Notes under the pieces: generated by a model
Told to the model about the DNA's origin: nothing
What the model saw: the letters and a program-made list of their open reading frames with translations, nothing else
Database searches by the model: none
NCBI GenBank assembly: GCA_017849575.1
Contig: JAFIGV010000019.1
Coordinates: forward strand, 372,001 to 436,000
Direction: 5' to 3'
DNA from: Flavipsychrobacter sp.
GTDB taxonomy: Bacteria; Bacteroidota; Bacteroidia; Chitinophagales; Chitinophagaceae
DNA: 64,000 bases
Made by a program: the position numbers and the translations under genes
Shown here: positions 26,384 through 34,004 of the stretch, piece after piece
How the letters are laid out: each line of letters begins with the position of its first letter
Position numbering within the stretch: the stretch's first letter is position 1

Positions 26384-27804
26384 CTGCCGGCACGGGGTGT
26401 GTAGCCAAGTTCTTTGGCGCGTTCTATCATGTAAGCAAAAGCAGCCTCATACCCGTTGGGGATAAGGCCGTCGAGGATGGCTTCTCGCACTGCGGTTTTT
26501 ATGGTGCCCACATCGCGCGATGGTGGCAGGCCAAAGGTTTCCATGATTATTTCTCCCGTAATCGGGGGTTGCCAGTTCCTGATTTTGTCTTTGGTCTCCA
26601 CTTCATGCAACCGCTCTTTTACGTGTTCAAAGTTTTCGAGATAGCGGCGAACCTTATGAGGGTTTTTCGAGGTGATATCACTTTCGCAGAGGATCATCAG
26701 GTCTTCAAGATCGTCTCCGGCATCGAACAAAAGGCGGCGCATGGCCGAGTCGGATACTTCCTCTTTGGTGAGGCTTATGGGCCGGAGATGAAGGGCAACA
26801 AGCTTTGCCACAAACTTCATTTTTTCATTGAGCGGTAGCTTAAGCTGTTTGAAAATCCGGGGTGTCATTCTCTCGCCAACCACCTCATGTCCGTGAAATG
26901 TCCAGCCATGATGCATTTCAAACTTTTTTGTTGCGGGCTTGCCAATGTCGTGGAGAATGGCTGCCCACCGCAGCCAAAGGTCGTTGCTGCGTGCCGCCAC
27001 ATTGTCGAGCACCTGAAGCGTATGGTAAAAGTTGTCTTTGTGACCTTTCCCGTCGATGATCTCAGCACCATAAAGGTCCGCCATCTGAGGAAAAAAGAAG
27101 TGGAGCAAGCCGGTACGGAAGAGCAGATCAAACCCTACCGAAGGCTTTTTGCTGCTAACAATCTTATTAAGTTCGTCTGTGATCCGCTCCTGAGAAACTA
27201 TTTTTATTCGTCCACTGTTTCTTACAATGGCCTTAAAAGTTTCGGGGTGAATCTCAAAACGAAGCTGTGATGCAAAGCGTATAGCCCGCATCATGCGCAG
27301 CGGGTCGTCGGAAAAAGTGATGTCCGGGTCGAGGGGTGTTCGGATGATTTTTTGATCCATATCGCGCCGCCCGTCGAAGGGGTCAATCAACTTTCCAAAA
27401 TGCTCTTCAGAAAGGTCTATCGCCAAAGCGTTGATCGTGAAATCTCTTCGTTGCTGATCGTCTTCAAGGCTTCCTGCGGTTACTTCGGGCTTACGGCTAT
27501 GCGGCTGATAACTCTCTTTGCGGGCGCCCACAAACTCTACATCAAAGCCGCGGTACCTCAGGTGTGCGGTTCCAAAATTTTTGAAGAACGAAACCTTTGG
27601 CCGGGGATGAAGTGCGGCAGCCACCGCATGAGCCAGATCAATACCATTGCCGAGGCATACCACGTCTATGTCTTTACAACTGCGGCCCAGAAGTTTGTCG
27701 CGCACGAAACCACCAATAAGGTAACAGGGAGTCTGTTGGCTCTTTGCCACCTTACTGATGTGTTCGAGTATAGATCGTTCCTCCTTAGTACAGGCTATAT
27801 CCAT
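26380..27804 (-). CDS. cca: CCA-adding tRNA nucleotidyltransferase with HD domain
   Basis: 474 residues. The N-terminal class II poly(A)/CCA polymerase domain has YLIGGFVRDKLLGRSCKDIDVV, i.e. the GG...R and DxD catalytic signature, then RRDFTINALAID. The tRNA-binding helical region has RMMRAIRFASQLRF. Residues about 250-330 are an HD phosphohydrolase domain (RWAAILHDIGKP). It adds CCA to tRNA 3' ends, which this organism needs because its tRNA-Pro gene lacks CCA. I start at the ATG at 27804: a promoter box TACTTTTG ends 6 bases before it, and the upstream TTG lies inside that box. The 3' end overlaps the TPR gene by 4 bases. Confidence 0.93.
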   Translation of the reverse strand: MDIACTKEERSILEHISKVAKSQQTPCYLIGGFVRDKLLGRSCKDIDVVCLGNGIDLAHAVAAALHPRPKVSFFKNFGTAHLRYRGFDVEFVGARKESYQPHSRKPEVTAGSLEDDQQRRDFTINALAIDLSEEHFGKLIDPFDGRRDMDQKIIRTPLDPDITFSDDPLRMMRAIRFASQLRFEIHPETFKAIVRNSGRIKIVSQERITDELNKIVSSKKPSVGFDLLFRTGLLHFFFPQMADLYGAEIIDGKGHKDNFYHTLQVLDNVAARSNDLWLRWAAILHDIGKPATKKFEMHHGWTFHGHEVVGERMTPRIFKQLKLPLNEKMKFVAKLVALHLRPISLTKEEVSDSAMRRLLFDAGDDLEDLMILCESDITSKNPHKVRRYLENFEHVKERLHEVETKDKIRNWQPPITGEIIMETFGLPPSRDVGTIKTAVREAILDGLIPNGYEAAFAYMIERAKELGYTPRAGS

Positions 27805-27810
27805 GGGCGG

Positions 27811-27818
27811 CAAAAGTA
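27811..27818 (-). promoter_or_regulatory. Bacteroidota -7 promoter box of cca
   Basis: On the minus strand reads TACTTTTG, an exact TAnnTTTG box, then CCGCCC and the ATG at 27804. The 6-base spacing predicts transcription starting at or next to the start codon. No clear -33 TTTG was found. Confidence 0.5.
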
Positions 27819-27834
27819 ACTTCTTCGTATAAAA

Positions 27835-28407
27835 TCAGCCCCGTATTATTTTCATATTTCCTTCATCGTCGAGGTGGATAAGCCTTGAAGGACTCGCAAT
27901 GGATTCATCATTCTGCCGGTAGTGCACCACATAGTCCACTGCTTTTTTAAGCTGCCCATCGATGCGTGAAAATGTGGATGGCGTGGGTGCACCGCTGAAA
28001 TTGGCTGAGGTGGAGACCAATGGCTTACGTAGTCTTTTCAGAATTGCCTTGCAAAACGGATCGCGGGTTACTCTGATGGCTATGCTGCCATCTTCGTGTA
28101 TGGCGTTGGCAGGAAACTCCAAAGCGTGTTCGTAGATCACTGTTGTGGGTTGCGCAAAGTTATCAAGCATGTCGATTATATCGGGCGGAGGAGCCGCCAC
28201 ATAGTGCAGGATGTCTTTAGCTTCTGCAAGCAAAACAATAAGGCTTTTTTCCCTGGGGCGTTTCTTTATGGAAAAGACCTTATCAATTGCATTTTCATTG
28301 AGTGCATCGCAGCCAATTCCCCATACTGTATCCGTGGGATATAAAATGGTTCCTCCCCGTTCGAGGGTATCTATACAGTTTCGGATGTCGTTTTCGAAAT
28401 CCACCAT
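27835..28407 (-). CDS. tsaC: threonylcarbamoyl-AMP synthase (Sua5/YciO/YrdC)
   Basis: 190 residues forming a single YrdC domain. TILYPTDTVWGIGCDA, IKKRPREKSLIVLL and the AIRVTRDPFCKAILKRLRKPLVSTSANFSGAPTP stretch are diagnostic, the last supplying the nucleotide-binding STSANxSG. It makes threonylcarbamoyl-AMP from threonine, bicarbonate and ATP for the t6A37 modification of ANN-decoding tRNAs. The SUA5 C-terminal domain is absent, so it is the short TsaC type. Its start overlaps the end of the GT9 gene by 37 bases on the same strand, implying coupling. Confidence 0.93.
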   Translation of the reverse strand: MVDFENDIRNCIDTLERGGTILYPTDTVWGIGCDALNENAIDKVFSIKKRPREKSLIVLLAEAKDILHYVAAPPPDIIDMLDNFAQPTTVIYEHALEFPANAIHEDGSIAIRVTRDPFCKAILKRLRKPLVSTSANFSGAPTPSTFSRIDGQLKKAVDYVVHYRQNDESIASPSRLIHLDDEGNMKIIRG

Positions 28408-29390
28408 AACAATTGTTCTTTCTTAATGTCCAGTGCGCATCGAAAATGCCCTTCGGGGCAGGCATTGTGCCCATGCAATCCGCAGGGTCTGCAGTAAAGT
28501 TTTTGTTCGATTTCCACCAGCTTTCCGTTTTCTCGTATGGGCCCGAAACCAAACGCAGGTACCGTAGAGCAAAAAACTGCCGTGACCGGAGCATGTACCG
28601 CAGATGCGAAGTGCAGCGGTGCAGAGTCGTTGACATAGTTCATCACTGCCCCTTGCATCAGCGCTGCCGATTGTAAGAAGCTGATGGTGCCACACAGGCT
28701 TGTCAGCTTTCGGTGCCGGGTGTTGCGCATAATAACCCTCGCCATTTCTTCGTCCTGCCGCCCGCCCAGTATATAAATGTCATGGTCTTCAGGAAGGGCA
28801 TCGGTAAGCTCCGTCCATTTTTGAATAGGAAACTGCTTGGTAAACCATACCGAAGCCGGAGCGATGCAAATGTATTTTCCAGCCTGGAGGCTACGTACCT
28901 GTATCAGGTCTTCCTGCTGCGGATATAGTCTTGGATAAGCAGCGTGTTCGTCGGTGATATCGGCGATCAGCGACTGGTTACGTTCCGTTTCGTGTACCGG
29001 ATGGGTATAGGGTTCGGAGATGATATGCTTCACCTTTCTTGTATAGCAGAAGGAGAAGGGATTTTTATCAAAACCGATTTTGTTTTTTGCCCCCGAAAGA
29101 AACGTGATGAATCCGGAAGTGCCGAAACGATGCAGATTGATCACGTGGCTATAGCGCTGTTTGCGCACCAGCATGGCCATTTTCAAAAGGTTTCGTTTTT
29201 TACCTTTTTGCTTATCCCATATCAACACCGTATTGATGAATGGGTGGCCCTTCAGTAAACTTTCATTTCCTTTTCGCAACAAAAAGTCTATCGAAGCGTC
29301 GGGAAAACATTGGTGTAGCTTTTCGGCTACAGCCGTAGCGAGCACTACATCTCCAATAAAAGAGGTTTGGATAATGAGAAATTTGTGCAT
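28371..29390 (-). CDS. glycosyltransferase family 9 (heptosyltransferase-like)
   Basis: 339 residues of the ADP-heptose:LPS heptosyltransferase superfamily, GT9. The N-terminus MHKFLIIQTSFIGDVVLATAV is the family's typical opening. FITFLSGAKNKIGFDKNP follows in the N-terminal half, and the C-terminal half has APASVWFTKQFPIQKW, LGGRQDE and MQGAVMNYVNDSAPLHFASA, the donor-binding region. It adds a sugar to lipopolysaccharide core on the cytoplasmic face of the inner membrane. The exact sugar cannot be told. Transcribed with tsaC, with a 37-base overlap. Full length. Confidence 0.87.
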   Translation of the reverse strand: MHKFLIIQTSFIGDVVLATAVAEKLHQCFPDASIDFLLRKGNESLLKGHPFINTVLIWDKQKGKKRNLLKMAMLVRKQRYSHVINLHRFGTSGFITFLSGAKNKIGFDKNPFSFCYTRKVKHIISEPYTHPVHETERNQSLIADITDEHAAYPRLYPQQEDLIQVRSLQAGKYICIAPASVWFTKQFPIQKWTELTDALPEDHDIYILGGRQDEEMARVIMRNTRHRKLTSLCGTISFLQSAALMQGAVMNYVNDSAPLHFASAVHAPVTAVFCSTVPAFGFGPIRENGKLVEIEQKLYCRPCGLHGHNACPEGHFRCALDIKKEQLLWWISKTTSETV

Positions 29391-29450
29391 GTGGCTGATA
29401 AAAGTACAACCAAAACTTGTTAACTACTGATTAACAAACTTTGGTGCATC

Positions 29451-29478
29451 TTTGGGTAGTCTATAATCCGTAAATTTG
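29451..29478 (+). promoter_or_regulatory. promoter of the DUF1573 pair
   Basis: TTTG at 29451-29454 and TAAATTTG at 29471-29478, 16 bases apart: an exact -7 TAnnTTTG box with a -33 TTTG slightly closer than usual. It lies 29 bases before the start codon at 29508, a normal leader length. Confidence 0.6.
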
Positions 29479-29507
29479 ATGTTCAGTAATAAATTTCCAT
29501 TAACAAT

Positions 29508-29969
29508 ATGAAAAAAGTTGTATTCTCCCTTGGATTATTGATTGTATGTGCTGCGCCTGCTCTGGCTCAGGAAGCAAAAACTGCGGCTACACAGGCCGAT
29601 GCTCCGGCGTCTAACCCGGATGCCATAAAGTTTGAAGCAGAGGTGCACGATTTTGGCACTATCCCTGAAGGACCGGCTGCCGAGTACGAGTTTGTTTTCA
29701 AGAACAACGGTACAGAGCCCATCATCATCCAGCGCGCTCAGCCCTCCTGCGGCTGTACTACACCGTCTTATTCGAAAGATCCTGTATTGCCGGGAAAGAC
29801 CGGAAGCATTAAGGCCTCTTATGGTACGCAGGGAAGACCCAATGCCTTTACCAAAACAATCACAGTGGTGACCAATGTAGGTACCAAGGTGCTGACCATT
29901 AAAGGCAATGTGGAAAAAGCACCTGATGCTTCGGTGCCTTCCAACACGTCTATGATAAAAACACACTAA
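29508..29969 (+). CDS. DUF1573 secreted protein (first of tandem pair)
   Basis: 153 residues. A Sec signal peptide (KKVVFSLGLLIVCAAPALAQ) precedes an Ala-rich spacer and one DUF1573 immunoglobulin-like domain: EVHDFGTIPEGPAAEYEFVFKN, the PSCGCTTP motif, LPGKTGSIKASYGTQGR and a final strand KVLTIKGNVE. These proteins are abundant in Bacteroidota, usually periplasmic or surface-exposed, and have no established function. The SCGC cysteines may form a disulphide or bind a ligand. It has its own promoter upstream and is followed after 20 bases by a close paralogue in the same direction. Confidence 0.88.
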   Translation: MKKVVFSLGLLIVCAAPALAQEAKTAATQADAPASNPDAIKFEAEVHDFGTIPEGPAAEYEFVFKNNGTEPIIIQRAQPSCGCTTPSYSKDPVLPGKTGSIKASYGTQGRPNAFTKTITVVTNVGTKVLTIKGNVEKAPDASVPSNTSMIKTH

Positions 29970-29989
29970 AAAATAATAAAACCGGAAAA

Positions 29990-30448
29990 ATGAAAAAACT
30001 GTTGTTTGCCTTGATGTGCGTTACGTTTACAGGTTCCGTTGCATTTGCTCAATCTGCTGCGGCACAGGGCACTGCTTCTAAGAATGTTAACGGCCCCAGG
30101 TTTGAGTTTAAGGGTGGCGATACGCACGATTTCGGAGAAGTGGCCGAAGGGCCGTCTGCCGAATATGTTTTTGAGTTTAAGAATGTCGGAAATGAGCCGC
30201 TCATTATACAGAACGCAAATGCAAGCTGCGGATGTACGACACCCGAGTGGCCCAAAGAGCCGATTTTGCCCGGAAAAACCGGTAAGGTAAAGGTGAGCTT
30301 CAGCACTGCCGGCCGTGGTGGTCAGCCTTTTGACAAGACCGTTTTTCTTACTTCGAATGCAGTTTCCGACAAAGAGCGTTATGAGCTGCATATCAAAGGC
30401 AGAGTGAAAGCCAAAGAGGGTGGAACTTCTGCCGCTCCGGCGCACTAA
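29990..30448 (+). CDS. DUF1573 secreted protein (second of tandem pair)
   Basis: 152 residues with the same layout as the upstream gene. The signal peptide KKLLFALMCVTFTGSVAFAQ is followed by one DUF1573 domain carrying THDFGEVAEGPSAEYVFEFKN, ASCGCTTP, LPGKTGKVKVSFSTAGRGGQP and ELHIKGRVK. The two proteins are clearly related through the whole domain but differ in the spacer and tail, consistent with an old tandem duplication. Co-transcribed with 29508-29969, and a strong terminator follows. Function unknown. Confidence 0.88.
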   Translation: MKKLLFALMCVTFTGSVAFAQSAAAQGTASKNVNGPRFEFKGGDTHDFGEVAEGPSAEYVFEFKNVGNEPLIIQNANASCGCTTPEWPKEPILPGKTGKVKVSFSTAGRGGQPFDKTVFLTSNAVSDKERYELHIKGRVKAKEGGTSAAPAH

Positions 30449-30470
30449 AGCAACCGATAGTTAAAGAGAT

Positions 30471-30510
30471 AAATGACCAGCTTCCTGATACGAATCTGGT
30501 CATTTTTATT
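30471..30510 (+). terminator. terminator after the DUF1573 pair
   Basis: AAATGACCAG (30471-30480) pairs with CTGGTCATTT (30496-30505) around a 15-base loop, followed by a T-rich tract. A rho-independent terminator ending the tandem DUF1573 transcript. Confidence 0.75.
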
Positions 30511-30526
30511 TTATCTGCGATGCACA

Positions 30527-30534
30527 TAATTTTG
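30527..30534 (+). promoter_or_regulatory. -7 promoter box of the aminotransferase gene
   Basis: TAATTTTG, an exact TAnnTTTG match, then CGCCC and the ATG at 30540. The 5-base spacing predicts a leaderless or nearly leaderless mRNA. No good -33 TTTG is visible. Confidence 0.45.
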
Positions 30535-30539
30535 CGCCC

Positions 30540-31733
30540 ATGCCATCAATAGCACATAGGGGCGAGCAAATGCCGCCATCGCCCATCAGAAAGCTCGTTC
30601 CTTATGCAGAAGCTGCAAAGCGACGCGGGACCAAAGTTTATCACCTTAATATCGGACAACCGGATATTGAAACACCACCGTCTATATTGCAGGCCGTGAG
30701 AGATGCAGATATCAAGGTGCTGGAATACTCGCACAGTGCAGGATTTGAGAGCTATCGCAGAAAGCTTTCGGAATACTACAGGCGCAATGGCATTGACGTA
30801 AATCACAATCAGATCATTGTTACTACCGGCGGTTCGGAGGCTATTTCTTTTGCTATCATGAGCTGTCTCGATCCCGGCGATGAGATCATTATTCCCGAAC
30901 CCTTTTATGCAAACTATAATGGCTTTGCCGTGAGTGCCGGCGTCAGGATCATTCCCATCCCTTCGGGTATCGAAGATGGTTTTTCGCTTCCCCCGATAGA
31001 GGCTTTTGAACAAGCGGTTACTGCAAAGACCAAAGCTATCATGATCTGCAATCCCAATAATCCTACGGGGTATCTCTACAGTGCGGCAGAGCTTTCCGTA
31101 CTGAAGGAGATATGTCTGAAGCATGACCTGTTCTTGTTCAGTGACGAGGCTTATCGCGAGTTTTGTTACGATGGCAAAAAGCATATTTCTGCCTTGTCTC
31201 TTGAGGGACTGGAAGAGCATGCCATTCTGATGGATACGATATCTAAGCGGTATAGCGCCTGCGGCGGACGCATCGGTGCGTTTGTAACCAAAAACCAGAA
31301 GGTGCTTGATGCCGCCATGAAATTTGCGCAGGCAAGGCTAAGTCCGCCCAGCTTTGCACAGATTTTGGGAGAGGCAGCCGTGGACCTTCCTGCTGATTAC
31401 TTTGATGCGGTGCATGCAGAATATAATGCCCGGCGCGATTTGCTCGTGAAGCGTTTACAGGCAATGGATGGTGTAACCTGCCCCATGCCCGGTGGCGCAT
31501 TCTATGCCATCGCAAAGCTTCCGGTAGATGATACCGAACGTTTTTGTCAATGGTTGCTGGAAAACTTTTCGCACAATGGTGCTACCGTAATGATGGCGCC
31601 TGCAGCCGGTTTCTATGCTACCGCCGGCAGGGGCAAAGATGAAGTAAGGCTGGCGTATGTGCTGAACACGGAGGACATAAACGCTGCAATGGATTGTCTG
31701 GAAGCCGCACTAAAAGAGTATAATAAGCGCTGA
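30540..31733 (+). CDS. class I/II PLP aminotransferase (aspartate-aminotransferase-like)
   Basis: 397 residues, fold-type I aminotransferase. VYHLNIGQPDIETP at the start, TTGGSEAISFA, the NPNNPTG substrate/PLP motif, SDEAYREF, the PLP-lysine segment DTISKRYSACGGR with Lys236, and near the C-terminus the residues EVRLAYV with the conserved arginine. These point to subgroup I of the aspartate/aromatic aminotransferases. Which amino acid it uses cannot be told from the sequence. Met11 is an alternative start, but a promoter box 5 bases before the ATG at 30540 supports that start on a leaderless message. A strong terminator follows the stop. Confidence 0.88.
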   Translation: MPSIAHRGEQMPPSPIRKLVPYAEAAKRRGTKVYHLNIGQPDIETPPSILQAVRDADIKVLEYSHSAGFESYRRKLSEYYRRNGIDVNHNQIIVTTGGSEAISFAIMSCLDPGDEIIIPEPFYANYNGFAVSAGVRIIPIPSGIEDGFSLPPIEAFEQAVTAKTKAIMICNPNNPTGYLYSAAELSVLKEICLKHDLFLFSDEAYREFCYDGKKHISALSLEGLEEHAILMDTISKRYSACGGRIGAFVTKNQKVLDAAMKFAQARLSPPSFAQILGEAAVDLPADYFDAVHAEYNARRDLLVKRLQAMDGVTCPMPGGAFYAIAKLPVDDTERFCQWLLENFSHNGATVMMAPAAGFYATAGRGKDEVRLAYVLNTEDINAAMDCLEAALKEYNKR

Positions 31734-31752
31734 GAATACTGCCGGAATAAGT

Positions 31753-31788
31753 AAATTGAGCGCGCATTTATTGTGCGCTCAATTTTTT
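31753..31788 (+). terminator. terminator after the aminotransferase, abutting the next ATG
   Basis: AAATTGAGCGCGCA (31753-31766) pairs with TGTGCGCTCAATTT (31772-31785) around loop TTTAT, with a T-run up to 31788. A long GC-rich hairpin and U-tract, a very good intrinsic terminator. It ends one base before the ATG of the lipoprotein gene at 31789. Confidence 0.85.
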
Positions 31789-32289
31789 ATGAAACGGAGC
31801 TTCGTATTGCTTGTTGTAACACTGATATTTTTTTCCTGCAAGGAACGAAAACCTTTCAACGCTGCGCACTTCATGGTCCTTTCTCAGCAACATCATTTGG
31901 TTACCGAAGCTGAAGCTGCGATGATAGAGGTGAACATTGCCAGCCTTCCGCGTCCGCAATTGCGTTCTGTGGCCGGCATGTGTAAGAAGATTAGCTTTAT
32001 GAGCGCGATAAAGGAACTGGGATTGCAGTCTGTGAACGTTGATTCTAATTTTAACTATCTCAAGTATTTTCGCGAGCAACTGTCACTTCGCAGTTCAGAC
32101 ACTTCGCGTCCGCCAGCATTGCTGCGCAATATCGATTCCATCAAGGCAAATGGAAGGAGTTTTATTCGCGCTCTCTATGACGAGCAGCAGCTTGACGCAA
32201 CTCAGTACGCAAAAATTTCTGATCAGATCAGACAGGAGCCTGTGGTGTATCCCTTCCTGATCTATGAATGGATCGAAACTATGCCTTAA
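31789..32289 (+). CDS. hypothetical lipoprotein
   Basis: 166 residues from the ATG at 31789. The N-terminus KRSFVLLVVTLIFFSC is a lipoprotein signal with Cys17 as the acylation site. The mature part is helical-looking with Ser/Arg-rich turns (SQQHHLVTEAEAAMIEV, RSSDTSRPPALLRNIDSIKANGRS) and an EPVVYPFLIYEWIETMP end. I do not recognise a family; DUF4296-type lipoproteins of Bacteroidota have a similar size and layout, but this is only a resemblance. The start abuts a strong terminator, so how it is expressed is unclear. Its last 11 bases overlap adenine deaminase antisense. Confidence 0.65.
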   Translation: MKRSFVLLVVTLIFFSCKERKPFNAAHFMVLSQQHHLVTEAEAAMIEVNIASLPRPQLRSVAGMCKKISFMSAIKELGLQSVNVDSNFNYLKYFREQLSLRSSDTSRPPALLRNIDSIKANGRSFIRALYDEQQLDATQYAKISDQIRQEPVVYPFLIYEWIETMP

Positions 32290-33934
32290 TCTGTACCTCT
32301 GTAAACTGAAAATCTTTGCCGTTAAATAACCCCTTATCGCTAAGCTTTAGCGCAGGAATCACCAAAAGCGCCATGAAGGAAAGCGTCATAAACGGAGCTT
32401 GCAGTGTACTTCCCAGCTCTTTTTTTACAAGGGTGTCCAAAAAAGAATATTCTCTCGCCACTTCATAGCCATCTTTGTCGGTCATGAGCCCGGCTATTGG
32501 AAGCGCCATATACCGGACATCCTCTTCATGGAGCGCTACGGCGATGCCGCCCTTCACCGCAATGAGCTGGTTGATCGCAGCGGTGAGTGAAGCATCGTCT
32601 GTGCCGACGGCTACGATATTATGGCAGTCGTGGGCAACTGTAGAAGCAATCGCGCCCTTTTTGATGCCAAAATTCTTAATAAAGGCAACTGCCGGGGGAG
32701 CTTTCTTCTCATAACGGTTCACCACGCAGATTTTTAGAATGTCCTCGTCGGTGTTGCTTATCAAATATCCGTTTTCAATTTTAGGCGATGCCAGCAGTTC
32801 TTGTGTAATGAGCTGTCCGTCGATGGCATTGATCACACGAATCTCCTTCAGGTTTTCCAGGGCAGTCAACTGCAAGTCGCCGATGGTGATGCTGTCTGCC
32901 AGAAAGTTATTGATGGGCGTTATTTTCGGTGAAGGCAAAAAGCTTACACCGTTTTCCGCCACCCGTTTTCCGGAAATATAGCTTTGCAGTACTTTAAATT
33001 CCGTCAGGTTGTTAACGACAATAAAGTCTGCAGGGTCGCCCACGCGTAGCAAACCTACCGGAAGGTTATAATGAACAACGGGATTCACCGACGCGGCGCG
33101 CAATACGTCAAATAGATCGAAGCCTTTGTCGATGGCTCTTTTCACGTGATTGTTAATGTGATGCAAGACCAGTTCGTCGGGATGCTTGTCGTCGCTGCAA
33201 AACATAACCGCATAGGGGTTGGTGCGGATAATATCGATTAAAGCTTCGAAATTTTTTGCCGCACTTCCTTCGCGTATCAGGCAGTACATTCCGAACTTAA
33301 CCTTATCCAGTCCTTCCTCAAGGCTAAAGCTCTCATGATCGGTAGTAATACCTGCGGCGGCGTACCGTTCCGCCCATTCACCTTTCAGGCCCGGTGCATG
33401 TCCGTCTATGGGTTTACCTGCCTTTTTTGCCGCAGCGATTTTTTTCATCACCTGCTCATCCTGTTGTAGTACGCCGGGGTAGTTCATCATTTCTGCCAGG
33501 TACCAGATGTCGTCCCGATACATCAGTTTTTCGATAGCGTCGGCGTCGATCCTTGCACCGGCGGTCTCGAAGCTGGTGGCGGGCACGCAGGAGGGAGCTC
33601 CGAAGAAAAATTTAAAATCAGTCTGGCGGCTGTTGGCAACCATAAAATCAATTCCTTCGATGCCGCATACATTTGCGATCTCGTGTGGGTCGGACACTGT
33701 TGCCACTGTGCCGTGCACCACAGCAAGCTGGGCAAATGCCGAGGGTATCAGCATCGAGCTTTCTATATGAACATGAGCATCGACAAAGCCCGGTAAAATA
33801 TACTGCTCCGGAGCATTGGTCAACTCCTTTACAGAAGTTATTTTCCTGTTTTTTACAACAACTTCAGCAGGATAGATACGTCGTTGAAAAAGATCCACAA
33901 AGTTTCCGGACACTGAAAATCCTTCCTCGTTCAT
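32279..33934 (-). CDS. ade: adenine deaminase
   Basis: 551 residues of the Ade branch of the amidohydrolase superfamily. Metal ligands are seen in LPGFVDAHVHIESSM near residue 50, with further ligands in HAPGL and ITTDHES and the catalytic Asp in FCSDDKHPDEL. The C-terminal half has VAHDCHNIVAVGTDDASL, characteristic of Ade rather than other amidohydrolases. It converts adenine to hypoxanthine and ammonia in purine salvage. It stands alone on the minus strand. Full length and intact. Its 3' end overlaps the convergent lipoprotein gene by 11 bases. Confidence 0.94.
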   Translation of the reverse strand: MNEEGFSVSGNFVDLFQRRIYPAEVVVKNRKITSVKELTNAPEQYILPGFVDAHVHIESSMLIPSAFAQLAVVHGTVATVSDPHEIANVCGIEGIDFMVANSRQTDFKFFFGAPSCVPATSFETAGARIDADAIEKLMYRDDIWYLAEMMNYPGVLQQDEQVMKKIAAAKKAGKPIDGHAPGLKGEWAERYAAAGITTDHESFSLEEGLDKVKFGMYCLIREGSAAKNFEALIDIIRTNPYAVMFCSDDKHPDELVLHHINNHVKRAIDKGFDLFDVLRAASVNPVVHYNLPVGLLRVGDPADFIVVNNLTEFKVLQSYISGKRVAENGVSFLPSPKITPINNFLADSITIGDLQLTALENLKEIRVINAIDGQLITQELLASPKIENGYLISNTDEDILKICVVNRYEKKAPPAVAFIKNFGIKKGAIASTVAHDCHNIVAVGTDDASLTAAINQLIAVKGGIAVALHEEDVRYMALPIAGLMTDKDGYEVAREYSFLDTLVKKELGSTLQAPFMTLSFMALLVIPALKLSDKGLFNGKDFQFTEVQIKA

Positions 33935-34004
33935 AATATGCTTTTTGCCGGTTACAAGATAATAAGTACAAAGATTGAATTAACATTGTACAATAAGCTC
34001 TGCT

